12,925 bases of DNA. Source: Cellvibrionaceae bacterium. Lineage in GTDB: Bacteria > Pseudomonadota > Gammaproteobacteria > Pseudomonadales > Cellvibrionaceae. The position numbers were made by a program, and so were the translations under genes. The stretch spans positions 1 through 12,925 of the forward strand of contig JAGKXA010000123.1 of the NCBI GenBank assembly GCA_021151615.1, written 5' to 3'. Shown here one piece after another: positions 1-8,055 of the stretch. Position 1 is the stretch's first letter. Every line of letters begins with the position of its first letter. The notes beneath the pieces are model-generated. The model was not told where the DNA came from, did no database searches, and saw only the letters and a list, made by a program, of their open reading frames with translations.

Positions 1-282
1 CTCCTTGCGTGTGGCAACAGAGAGAAGGGCCGAACGCGTTGGAGCGCGTGCGAGGAACGGGTGATGATGAAACGCCATCCCACGCTAATGATTTTCTATC
101 TGGGCATCATGGCTGCATCGTACTGGGCCTTCTTCACGTACGTGTATCCTCGTCTGCATCCCAGTGACGTCGCGAGGCCCTTCTCGATTCTGATGTCGGT
201 CATGGCTATTGTTATCTACTTCAAGGCCTGCTGGACCAACCCAGGGATCGTTCTCACCAAGGAGCAGCTCGCCAAAGCAGCC
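1..282 (+). CDS. Partial DHHC palmitoyltransferase-like fragment (eukaryote-like, ZDHHC4 type)
   Basis: The frame is open from base 1, with ATG codons at 61, 64 and 67. It encodes two hydrophobic segments (from 'LMIFYLGIM', about residues 9-28 from the first ATG, and from 'SILMSVMAI', about 42-57) separated by a short loop. 'CWTNPGIVLTKEQ' follows the second one. This is the layout of DHHC palmitoyltransferases just before their zinc-binding domain: TM, lumenal loop, TM, then a DPG-type motif. I recall that human ZDHHC4 carries a very similar TNPGIITK stretch. Past about residue 73 the similarity stops and the frame only runs antisense to the EEP gene until a TAG at 385-387, so the catalytic DHHC domain is absent. 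The base composition is more GC-rich than the operon. Such enzymes are essentially eukaryotic, so this is probably foreign sequence joined to a bacterial contig. The family call comes from motif memory and is moderate. Confidence 0.42.
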
Positions 283-1269
283 ATAAATGGGGCCAAATGC
301 GGGCGTATTGAAGTCGCCCGCAACTATCACCGGAACACTCTCGCGCTCAATCCTGGTCGCTATTTCTTTCGCAACCCGCATCTGTAGATCCCAAAAAGAC
401 TGATAGATCTTTCTTTTTTCCCCCCAAGGAGTTCCTGGCACACCGATGAGCCCGTAAATGAACGAACCGTGCTTATATGACTCCAAAGCTCCTCGCGGCG
501 TATGCAGGTGGATGCTGTAGATGACAATAGGCCCCGAGTCCGCCGACACCTCAAATCTGGCAGCTGCTGGATGGCTAATTCCGGATGCCGAGGGGGCTGA
601 AAACGCTAATGATTCGGAGCTCTTGACAGGCCAACGACTCAAAAGAGTGAATTCGTTAGAGGAGACGACATCTTTGAACTCAGCGTACTCAGGATTATTG
701 CGATAGGATTCAAAGCGGCGCCCGGCATCCTGCAAAAGGATAAAGTCAGGCTTCAGTTCATTCTTCAATGGTTGAAGAGATACCCCTCTACTCTGACCCC
801 GATTCCAAGTAAGCACACGAATTGAATTTGGCAGCTTATCCGCATTTGAAACGTGGCTGATCATCGTTGGTTGGTAACCCATGTGGAACATTCCATACAC
901 GAGACTGGTTAGCCCCAAGGCAAGGAAGCTTTTCCAATCGAACAGAAGGGTGAGAGGCAAGAGAAGTACGGTCGGAAGTATCCAAAGCCAAGGCGGCAGA
1001 TACATTAGAGCTGCGGTAGTTATATTGTTTTGCCCAACAAGATGAAAACCCAAGGTTAAAAGGCACAAGCAAGCCAAATAAGCCCATGAACACAGGCGAA
1101 TAATTTGACGAAACCAAAAAAAGGCCCGACTGAGTAAGTTCGCCTTCGTCGAGTTATCATCAGACTCTGCTAGTTGATCTCGTTTATGGATCTGTATTTT
1201 GTGGCTAATCTCAGCGAGCACGGCACATATTCCATCCGCAAGCTTAGGTTCGATAAATCGACGATTCAT
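85..1269 (-). CDS. Membrane-anchored endonuclease/exonuclease/phosphatase (EEP) family protein, 3' end probably replaced
   Basis: The EEP superfamily covers metal-dependent phosphodiesterases and phosphatases such as DNase I-like nucleases and sphingomyelinases; the substrate here cannot be told. Residues 1-50 are polar. About three hydrophobic segments follow (near 58-78, 91-110 and 115-130), then the EEP domain from about 148. Visible motifs are TWN at 154-156, LQD at 179-181 (usually LQE), HLH at 254-256 and GDFN at 318-321. The C-terminal SDH-type catalytic motif is missing. Sequence after about residue 330 (below base 283) is antisense to an unrelated DHHC-like frame, so the last 60 or so residues are probably an artefact of a junction. 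The ATG at 1269 overlaps the GT2 stop by four bases (ATGA), implying translational coupling as the last visible operon gene. With a basic N-terminus and three helices, the catalytic domain would face the periplasm (inference). Confidence 0.75.
   Translation of the reverse strand: MNRRFIEPKLADGICAVLAEISHKIQIHKRDQLAESDDNSTKANLLSRAFFWFRQIIRLCSWAYLACLCLLTLGFHLVGQNNITTAALMYLPPWLWILPTVLLLPLTLLFDWKSFLALGLTSLVYGMFHMGYQPTMISHVSNADKLPNSIRVLTWNRGQSRGVSLQPLKNELKPDFILLQDAGRRFESYRNNPEYAEFKDVVSSNEFTLLSRWPVKSSESLAFSAPSASGISHPAAARFEVSADSGPIVIYSIHLHTPRGALESYKHGSFIYGLIGVPGTPWGEKRKIYQSFWDLQMRVAKEIATRIERESVPVIVAGDFNTPAFGPIYGCFGELLLGENDPWVGPAGLEVDNNSHDRHQNREGPRDVTGMQTRIHVREEGPVRCSHDAQIENH
268..288. other. Probable chimeric junction
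   Basis: Two unrelated coding signals end here from opposite sides. On the plus strand the DHHC-like protein loses its family character after 'LTKEQLAKA' (codons up to about 279). On the minus strand the EEP protein loses its family character just after 'GDFNTPAFGPIY' (codons down to about 283). The sequence to the left is more GC-rich. No insertion sequence, terminal inverted repeat or target-site duplication is visible. The exact breakpoint cannot be fixed from one sequence. Confidence 0.4.
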
Positions 1270-2444
1270 CTTGCGGTTCGTTTCCAGGTGACTCGCTGAC
1301 TACGCGAGAGCCAACGAAAAAATCCGATAAAAAGCGCTAAATTCATACTCGAAAAGTGAGCCGCGGCCCCCAAGACTTTTCCCAACAGACCATGTTGCGT
1401 CTTCGCAAATGTACCAACAATTGCCATCGAAACGAAAAGCACCCATCCGAGCATGAATAGATAGCCTAGCAAATATCCAGCTGGTGCCAAAACTAAAGCT
1501 AGAGTCGAAAGGAAACTCAACAAAAGGAAAAACGGACCAAGCCATCGAAGCACTTTACGAGAGAAGAAGGCCCAGGCCGCCAGACCATGTCGCGGATGGA
1601 GAAGCGGCAGACACCGGGCCAAGGCCTGAAAGTCGCCCGCACCAATCCTAATTCGTCGCCCAAACTCGTCGTTAAGGGTAGGAGGCAAATCCTCGTAAGC
1701 TAAGGCAGTTGGTTCAAACACAACTTCATGCCCTTTCATTAGCATTGTCATCGGGATATAAAAATCCTCAACCACAGTATCTGGGGGACAGCTGCTCCAA
1801 AGCGAGCGTCGAAGCGCATAAATGGCACCATTAGCCCCAAGCAAAACGCCACGCGCTCCCTCCTGCTCCTTAAGCCAAGACTCCATTTTCCAATAGATAC
1901 CCTCTGAAGCAGCATGAGCACTGCCTTCAGGAACACGAAAACGAAGCTTCCCGCAAACGCATGCAATCTTTGAACAATAAAACGGATTAACTAAGCGTTT
2001 TAATGCATCGGGCGCAAAATCAACATTAGCGTCACTAAATGCAAGGATCTCAGTTTCTGCGCGCATACAGGCATCATTCAACACGCTTACCTTACCTCGT
2101 CTTTCCTTATGGTCAGAAACATGAACACGTGGATCGCCTTGAGCCGCTTTACAAGCCTCAGCCACTGTTGAATCATCAGAGCCATCCGACTCAATGAAGA
2201 TCTGTAATTTATCATGGGGATAATCCAAAGCCAGCAGATTTCTGACTCGAGAAGCAATGCAAGTATCTTCGTTGTAAGCCGCAACGATGACGGTGACAGA
2301 AGGAAGCTCATGGAAATCGACATTGATGAACGACTTCCTTGAAAAATGAGTCCCAAAAATTGTCCACCAAAGGGGATAGCCCACATAAGAATGTGCCACA
2401 GGTGCGAGGCTTCCAAGGAGAAGATAGGCGGACAACGGTATCAT
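1266..2444 (-). CDS. Family 2 membrane glycosyltransferase
   Basis: Likely transfers a sugar from a nucleotide-sugar donor onto the growing EPS repeat unit at the inner membrane. The 392-residue protein has an N-terminal hydrophobic segment (about 1-30), then a GT-A domain: 'VTVIVAAYNED' near 50-60, 'SDGSDDST' at 86-93, 'SDAN' at 137-140 in the place of the DxD metal site, and the catalytic-type ED at 226-227. 'RRIRIGAGD' at 263-271 sits where processive GT2 enzymes carry QxxRW, so that motif is altered. Two to four C-terminal membrane helices lie between about 300 and 375. This layout matches cellulose- or hyaluronan-synthase-like GT2 enzymes, but processivity cannot be claimed. The gene starts 31 bases after the polymerase gene and overlaps the EEP gene by four bases. 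An AAAGG lies about 13 bases before the ATG, a weak ribosome site. The sugar is unknown. Confidence 0.9.
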   Translation of the reverse strand: MIPLSAYLLLGSLAPVAHSYVGYPLWWTIFGTHFSRKSFINVDFHELPSVTVIVAAYNEDTCIASRVRNLLALDYPHDKLQIFIESDGSDDSTVAEACKAAQGDPRVHVSDHKERRGKVSVLNDACMRAETEILAFSDANVDFAPDALKRLVNPFYCSKIACVCGKLRFRVPEGSAHAASEGIYWKMESWLKEQEGARGVLLGANGAIYALRRSLWSSCPPDTVVEDFYIPMTMLMKGHEVVFEPTALAYEDLPPTLNDEFGRRIRIGAGDFQALARCLPLLHPRHGLAAWAFFSRKVLRWLGPFFLLLSFLSTLALVLAPAGYLLGYLFMLGWVLFVSMAIVGTFAKTQHGLLGKVLGAAAHFSSMNLALFIGFFRWLSRSQRVTWKRTAR

Positions 2445-2475
2445 TGGTGGTCTTATACCTTTCGGCCGTGAAAAT

Positions 2476-3894
2476 TTAGAAAACTATAAAATCAGTAGAG
2501 AGCAGATTCCAGTAGTAGATCGTGACCCGAAGAAGTCCATACATGATTAAAATGTCAACGATTCCAACTCTCTGCCAGCCCAAGCTCATGGATGAATCCT
2601 CACTCCCGATGTCCTTGAAAGTGTTTTGTGACAAGTTTACCACCAGGTGAGACGCTATACTTGAGGATGTCCCGTTTAACTCAGTCGGCTCGATAGCTGG
2701 AGCTTCCCCTAGATTCTCAGAATCCTTTGGTGCAATAAGAAGGCGGTGAAAGGCCGATAAAAGGCCTGCTAACAAAAAAAAATCAGTGTGGTAAGCGCGA
2801 TCCACGATCCATACAGAAAGGGACGTTGCAGCAACCAAAGCAAATAACGTCGTTTGCACCCTTCTGGGCAACCCTTCAGCCGGAGTTTTTCCCTGGATTA
2901 AGATCCTGGCTCCGGCATAAAAGATCCCAAGATATAACATGAGGCCAATATAACCAAGGTCTGCGCCATGACGAACATAGGACCCATGCGTCGCAATGGG
3001 CAAATACAGAGTTCGATGGATTTTGGCGAATCGCACGGGCGTATATCCCTGAAAATTTTTGAGCCCCTCTCCCGTTTTGGTAGATTCCATACTCGCCTTG
3101 GCTTGTTGCCAGACAATCATTCTTCCCTGGATTCCTTCATCATCTTTGTTCAAAGTATCCATTCTAGGCAGGGTCATGAGTAGCGCGAGACCTGCTCCCC
3201 AGGCTATCAAAACAACAGTCAACTGAAACCAGAGTGGCTTCTTGAACATTAGTGCCAATGCGAGCGCACCAGCTCCTGCCATGAATGCTCCTTTTGACTG
3301 TGTGAGCCAAACACAATTTAACCCAATAGCGAGTAATACAATCCCCCAAACACGGTGTTTTCCATTCTTCAGTAAAAACCACACAACGCCGGCCGGAAGC
3401 AAAGCAATAATTCCATGGGCCAAGGCGTTAGGGTTTCGAAAAATCCACGTATTTAGAGTAAGCCTATCATGAAAGTTTGTAGTTAGTTGGGAAGAACCAG
3501 CGACAAGTTCAAAACCATAATGACTCGAAATGGCCAAAAAAGCAACAATGCCCAAGCATGCGAGCCACCAATTGATATAAACTTCCACTTTATTCCAACT
3601 TGATAATGCAAGAGCTGTTACCAAATAGAAGGCGAAGTAGTTAAATGCCTCTTTTGCCGCTGCATTATGGTCAGGTGTCGCGTACACGATCCACAAACAA
3701 TAGGCAGCCATTAGAATATCGATTGGCGTATGAAACACTTTGCCTATTGTAAATCCGCCAGTCCTTCGTACCATTGCAAAAATAGCAATGTACATCAAGT
3801 ATTTGACAACACTAACCCCACCAATAATTGCAAAAATATCCTGAGGGCGCACATACCACAGGATTAAGAGCAAACAGGCGGTTATAAAATCCAC
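2476..3894 (-). CDS. O-antigen ligase/polymerase (Wzy/WaaL-like) membrane protein
   Basis: Expected to polymerise (Wzy) or ligate (WaaL-like) lipid-linked repeat units on the periplasmic face of the inner membrane. The 472 residues hold about ten to eleven hydrophobic segments. Family-like features in order are 'IFRNPNALAHG' at 151-161, 'LTQSKGAFMAGAG' at 197-209, 'GRMIVWQQA' at 257-265 opening the large periplasmic loop, and 'HGSYVRHGADLGYIGL' at 303-318, the H...G..GY..G pattern of the Wzy_C region. The C-terminal 80 residues are polar (about 390-440) and end in one more hydrophobic stretch near 445-465, longer than in a minimal Wzy. The start codon appears to be GTG with no clear Shine-Dalgarno site; no closer ATG exists. 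It follows the GT4 gene by 18 bases. Polymerase is favoured over ligase because export genes are in the same operon, but sequence alone does not separate them. Confidence 0.83.
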   Translation of the reverse strand: MDFITACLLLILWYVRPQDIFAIIGGVSVVKYLMYIAIFAMVRRTGGFTIGKVFHTPIDILMAAYCLWIVYATPDHNAAAKEAFNYFAFYLVTALALSSWNKVEVYINWWLACLGIVAFLAISSHYGFELVAGSSQLTTNFHDRLTLNTWIFRNPNALAHGIIALLPAGVVWFLLKNGKHRVWGIVLLAIGLNCVWLTQSKGAFMAGAGALALALMFKKPLWFQLTVVLIAWGAGLALLMTLPRMDTLNKDDEGIQGRMIVWQQAKASMESTKTGEGLKNFQGYTPVRFAKIHRTLYLPIATHGSYVRHGADLGYIGLMLYLGIFYAGARILIQGKTPAEGLPRRVQTTLFALVAATSLSVWIVDRAYHTDFFLLAGLLSAFHRLLIAPKDSENLGEAPAIEPTELNGTSSSIASHLVVNLSQNTFKDIGSEDSSMSLGWQRVGIVDILIMYGLLRVTIYYWNLLSTDFIVF

Positions 3895-3912
3895 TATAGA
3901 TTAAAGAGTTGG

Positions 3913-5039
3913 TTAGTTCCTCCGACCAGCAAGCTTGCAATAAACATCAGCATAATCTTGTTCCACTCGGCTCAGAGGATAGAAATTAGCTGCTGTGCTC
4001 CGTGCGTTATGGCCCATTATTCTCAAACCTGATGCGTTGGTAATTATATCGTTTAGTGAGTCTACCAGATCTTTAGGAGTATGCATTGCCTTCACAAAAC
4101 CATTATAGCCATCCTGAATGATTTCATCAACACCGCAAGCTTCATGCACTAAACCAGGAACGCCCGAACTCATCGCCTCCAAGCATACATTCGACATCCC
4201 TTCAGTTATTGAAGGAAGCACGAAAAGATCGAAGAGATTATAAACCAAAGGCATATCGTTTCTATGGCCTAGCCAGTGAATTCGGTCTTTATACGGGTGA
4301 GACCTGACTAAACTAAGAACTTGCTGCTCACAGTCCCCCCCCCACCTGCAAAAACTAGCATTAACTCTGGAAAATTAGGCGCTAGTTCATTAAATGCCTC
4401 CAGCAAGAGATAGTGTCGTTTATCTGCAATACACCGAGCTACCATTCCAAGGCAAAATGAGTTTTTTGAAATCCCGAAGTGATCACGGCAGCTAGATTTA
4501 TCCACTGGTGAGAACTTCTGCGTATCTACACCATTTTGGATAACTTTGAAATCAACGCACTTTGTTAAACCATAATGAAAAAGCTCATCTGCCTGACCAT
4601 TTGAAACGGTGTGGACCAGACTGCATCTTGCATAAAGAGTGCGGCGGAGGACTAAGCGCCACATAGAACGCTCCCATTGATACAACTGAGCATGTTCACC
4701 ATGTAAAATAACTCGGTCAGTAAAAACCGAAGCAAACCAAGTGTATATTAATCCATCCCAATTATGAGAATGAATGACATCTGGATCAAAATTTTTGATC
4801 AATCTTCTCAGGTTTATAAAACAAGAAAGACTTAAACCAGAAGGTTTAAATAGTTCGAAGACTTGAATTCCTGAGGGAAGGCGCTCTTTGAATGAATCTG
4901 ATTTAGTCAAAGCGCAAATCGCGACCTCAAACTTAGTATTGGGCAATCTCCAAGCCATTTGCGCAATCATGTTTTCCATACCACCAGGACGGTAAGCATG
5001 TAGAACATGGAGAACGCGAAGGCGTGGAGTGAGGGCCAT
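3913..5039 (-). CDS. Family 4 glycosyltransferase, frame broken at a G9 tract
   Basis: A GT-B enzyme for EPS sugar transfer, split in two frames. The 5' part (5039 to 4308, 243 codons) has 'LHAYRPGGMENMI' near residue 13, HSH near 95-97 and the donor-site R...K in 'MVARCIADKRH'. It then reaches 'FAGG', runs into nine G (codons 233-235) and ends seven codons after them at a TAG. In the other frame the protein continues sensibly: 'GDCEQQVLSLVR', 'IHWLGHRNDMPL', then 'ITEGMSNVCLEAMSSGVP', the E-x7-E donor motif, to a stop at 3913. A tract of 10 or 7 G would give one continuous protein of 375 or 374 residues, normal for GT4. As read, the product lacks the E-x7-E half and should be inactive. The rest of the gene is intact, so this is a single recent indel: a phase-variation OFF state or a sequencing error, not decay. 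It lies 34 bases after the kinase gene. Confidence 0.88.
4335..4343 (-). repeat. G9 homopolymer tract inside the GT4 gene
   Basis: Nine consecutive C on the plus strand (G on the coding strand) sit exactly at the point where the GT4 reading frame is lost. The coding frame is restored by +1 or -2 bases. Long G/C runs inside glycosyltransferase genes are the classic substrate for slipped-strand phase variation in surface polysaccharide loci; they are also where sequencing errors concentrate. Confidence 0.85.
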
Positions 5040-5073
5040 GCGGTTTCAAGGTTTCTTTTTTTAACAGAAACTT

Positions 5074-7365
5074 TTATGACACTTCATTATCCTTACTGAG
5101 AGCAGTGTAGTAGGTTGGTTCGTAATATTTCGAGTAATAAGAACCGTAATAATAACTATTTTCCACTCTGCTAAAATCGACACCATTCATTACGAATCCA
5201 TAAACAGGGAGTGCATTGTGATGTAAAATTTCCGAAGCTGTAGCAATGTCTCTTTGGGTTGTTCTGTCAGATCTTACAACAAAAAGGACTCCATCCACAT
5301 GTTTGCGAATCATTTGGGAATCAGCAATACCCAAAAGAGGTGGTGTATCTATGATAATCCTATCATATTGAGTCCGCATTGATGCAACTATATCCGCCAT
5401 TTTTTTACCAGCTAGTAGATCGTATGAATTAGACCCAGCCCTCCCTCGACAAATTGTATCTAGATTAATAATTTCGGAGGCACGAACTCCAAGATTCCAA
5501 TTTTTGCCTTCATCTAAAATTTCACTGAGGCCGAGATGGTCATTATTGTTCGAAAACACCCTATGCATTGAACCACGTCGAAGGTCGGCATCAACTATAA
5601 GAGTTTTATCACCAGCTTCAGCGTATGATTTGGCAAGAAGGGAGGCAACAGTCGTTTTGCCATCGTTTGGCCTGGAACTCGTCACCATGATTACTTGTAA
5701 CTTATTCTCGGGCGGTGCATTTAAAGGAAGCGCACAGCGTATGATTCTAAAAGACTCAACTAAATGTGCTGCACTTGGGTTGTTACTACCATTCAAAGTG
5801 AGTAAGTTTGCAGAATGCTTTAGACCAAATAGAAGAGGAACAACACCACAAGCAGGGTATTGAGTAAGCCTTTCAGCTTCAGCTACAAAGGAAGAGGTGA
5901 ATCGCAATCTTTCAGTGAGTACCGGTAGTCCAAGACCCAATCCCAAGGATAACGCTAAGGCATAAGTAAGAAGTTTGTTTTTGTTAGGAGAAACTGGAAT
6001 TTCATCCTTAACTTCAATAAATCCTTTATGATCAAATTGAACCTGAACCTCTGGGCCTGTGTATTCCATAGCTGTCAGCCTACCTTTCATTGAAGTATAA
6101 GCCTGCTCCCAAGCAAGTCGTCCGCTCGACTGTAAACGAAAATCACGACGAAAATCGTCGTAATTGGCAATTAACTTTCGATATTCTGGCATTTGCTTCT
6201 GCAACTCTTCCAATTTATTTTTTAAATGCTCTTTTTCCAGCTTAAATGCAACGAAAGATTTTTCCCACTCACCGTTCAAAGCAAAATTTAATTGGTCTAT
6301 TTTATTCTGCAAAGCTCGCATTTTTTCGTGCCCTGGTAACAGTTGTGATGAAAGTTGTTCGTATTCACTTTTTGCTGCTTGCAGGTCAGTATCAATGTCC
6401 TCCCAAAGTTCCGACTTTTGGGATAACTCGGGCATTACAATAGTTGTATTACTAGAACCTCTAGCGCCGACGGCAGATGTATTGGATTCAGTATTCGATA
6501 CCCCGCTTTGTCCAGGAACAACTGAGGAAGGAGTGTTTTTCACTATAAAAGGATCAGGCGAAGTGTCTCTGCGTACAATGGTACCTGTCGGCAAGGGCAT
6601 GGTTCTATATTTTTTCAAAAGAGCCAGCTTTTCGCCAACAGAGGGTGCTGACTTTTCTACAAAATCATCCATCTCATCCATTGCATCCAGTTGTGCCCGG
6701 TAGGTCAACATTTCTGAAGGCAATTGCTCAAGTTTATTATTTGTAATGTAACTTTCAAGCAGGTGGTTATCTGATTCAATCTTGCGATCTCTTTCGGCTT
6801 CGGCGGATAAGTTTTGCTTAATTCTATCCATTTCTTTAGTAAAACCATCGACTAGTGTGTCCCGATGTTTTATCCTAGTCTCGGTTAGATAATCGTGATA
6901 TTCAGCAAGCATTGCTTCCGGCCAAATCTTTGCTAGTCGGGGTTCGTAAACCCAGACTTCAAGTTCTAGATGATTGGCTACTGAAACATTAATTTTAACC
7001 TTATTAATAAAACGAGACCAAATGGTGTCAGTTTCAGCTACGGAATGAATAAGACCTAACCTTAACGCAGTCCGCTCCGCCAGCCATTTCGATTGCAGCC
7101 CATCAACTACCCGGTAAAGAATATTGTCCCAGCGCGTGCGCCCTGTTAAATCGGTAATTTCAGAACGAATCGGCAAATCGAGGTAACTATATTCGATTAA
7201 AGACTTCGAATAATAGGAGGGTTTACCGTAAACAAAATATGCTAAAGATATTACAGATCCAAGCACGCTAGCGTAGATTGCAAGGCGCCAATACTTTACG
7301 TATCTGGTTAGAAATTGTAAGACATCTTGAAGGGTGGCAAACCGCTTGAAATTATTCAAATTCAT
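5074..7365 (-). CDS. Wzc-like chain-length determinant fused to bacterial tyrosine kinase
   Basis: An inner-membrane polysaccharide co-polymerase with a cytoplasmic BY-kinase domain, controlling chain length and coupling to the outer-membrane exporter. In the 763 residues, the Wzz-like part has TM1 at about 28-47, a long periplasmic region with heptad-like helices (about 150-440) and TM2 near 461-482, preceded by a Pro-containing 'EIPVSPNKNK'. The kinase domain follows: Walker A 'SSRPNDGKTT' with GKT at 569-571, Walker A' 'LIVDADLRR' with its first Asp at 592, and Walker B 'IIIDTPP' with Asp at 673. The tail (about 738-753) has nine tyrosines in four clusters, the usual autophosphorylation site. 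Both modules are in one chain, as in proteobacterial Wzc and unlike split CapA/CapB. An AAGGAAG sits about 10 bases before the ATG. It begins 15 bases after the OPX gene. No Wzb-type phosphatase is visible. Confidence 0.93.
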   Translation of the reverse strand: MNLNNFKRFATLQDVLQFLTRYVKYWRLAIYASVLGSVISLAYFVYGKPSYYSKSLIEYSYLDLPIRSEITDLTGRTRWDNILYRVVDGLQSKWLAERTALRLGLIHSVAETDTIWSRFINKVKINVSVANHLELEVWVYEPRLAKIWPEAMLAEYHDYLTETRIKHRDTLVDGFTKEMDRIKQNLSAEAERDRKIESDNHLLESYITNNKLEQLPSEMLTYRAQLDAMDEMDDFVEKSAPSVGEKLALLKKYRTMPLPTGTIVRRDTSPDPFIVKNTPSSVVPGQSGVSNTESNTSAVGARGSSNTTIVMPELSQKSELWEDIDTDLQAAKSEYEQLSSQLLPGHEKMRALQNKIDQLNFALNGEWEKSFVAFKLEKEHLKNKLEELQKQMPEYRKLIANYDDFRRDFRLQSSGRLAWEQAYTSMKGRLTAMEYTGPEVQVQFDHKGFIEVKDEIPVSPNKNKLLTYALALSLGLGLGLPVLTERLRFTSSFVAEAERLTQYPACGVVPLLFGLKHSANLLTLNGSNNPSAAHLVESFRIIRCALPLNAPPENKLQVIMVTSSRPNDGKTTVASLLAKSYAEAGDKTLIVDADLRRGSMHRVFSNNNDHLGLSEILDEGKNWNLGVRASEIINLDTICRGRAGSNSYDLLAGKKMADIVASMRTQYDRIIIDTPPLLGIADSQMIRKHVDGVLFVVRSDRTTQRDIATASEILHHNALPVYGFVMNGVDFSRVENSYYYGSYYSKYYEPTYYTALSKDNEVS

Positions 7366-7380
7366 AGATTACCGTCTTCC

Positions 7381-8031
7381 TTACAAGCCAAAAGCTTTTT
7401 GTGGCACTACAATGCAGTCTCCAGCAATAATTTGAGGATCGTCTAACTTACCAGATTCAATTGCCTCAAAATTGACTGCTATCCTAACAACTCCATTAAT
7501 AGTCTGCCTGAGAATGTATCCCTTCTTTTTGTTAGCAAAGGGCTTAAAACCACCAGCCTCAACAACAGCCTGATAGGCGGTGAACGGATTTCCACCAAGA
7601 GGCTTTAAAGTTATTCGTCCTGTTTGAACAATGCATCCACTTGTGCGCACTACGAGACCACTTTCAGCCTGTCCGCGAGTGCCTGGATCCACAATAACGG
7701 TAGCCTTCCTCAAGTGATTCGCCTCTAGTGCCTGTCTAATGCGCCCTTCGGATTCGGCTAGTGCCAGACCCAAGAGTTGTATTCTTCCCACTTTAGGCAT
7801 GATAATGTCACCACTGGGCCTTACGCTAAAAACCCCATTGAAAGAGTCATCTTCCAAGACAAAAACATCTACAGAATCACCTATTTGTACCTTATACGGC
7901 TGATTATTAACGGAAACATCAGGAGTTCCTACATTTAATGGCGGTGCTATAGGTGCTGTAGATTTACAAGAACTAATTGTTAGACAAAAAGGAGCAATTA
8001 AAACAAGAGAACAAAGACGACTAGAACGCAT
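7381..8031 (-). CDS. Short OPX (Wza-type) polysaccharide export lipoprotein
   Basis: Periplasmic, lipid-anchored export component that docks to the Wzc-like protein. From the ATG at 8031 there are 216 residues: a signal peptide ending in the lipobox 'TISSC' (Cys 22), a Poly_export domain from 'YKVQIGDSVDVFVLEDD' through 'GDIIMPKVGRI' and 'LALAESEGRIRQAL', then one SLBB-like segment ending at 'GDCIVVPQKAFGL'. E. coli Wza is about 380 residues and ends in an amphipathic helix that forms the outer-membrane pore; this protein stops right after the SLBB, so it has no visible membrane-crossing part. The beta-barrel gene just upstream (25 bases) may provide it. A GTG at 8043 is an alternative start adding four residues before the signal; ATG was chosen because it gives a compact lipoprotein signal. 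Confidence 0.9.
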   Translation of the reverse strand: MRSSRLCSLVLIAPFCLTISSCKSTAPIAPPLNVGTPDVSVNNQPYKVQIGDSVDVFVLEDDSFNGVFSVRPSGDIIMPKVGRIQLLGLALAESEGRIRQALEANHLRKATVIVDPGTRGQAESGLVVRTSGCIVQTGRITLKPLGGNPFTAYQAVVEAGGFKPFANKKKGYILRQTINGVVRIAVNFEAIESGKLDDPQIIAGDCIVVPQKAFGL

Positions 8032-8055
8032 TGATAGACTCACAGGTAATGAAAG

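Noticed and set aside
6164..6703. Plus-strand frame of 179 codons inside the Wzc-like gene
   Set aside because: It is antisense to the coiled-coil region, rich in Ser, Cys and Phe as expected for a reversed helical coding frame, with no domain.
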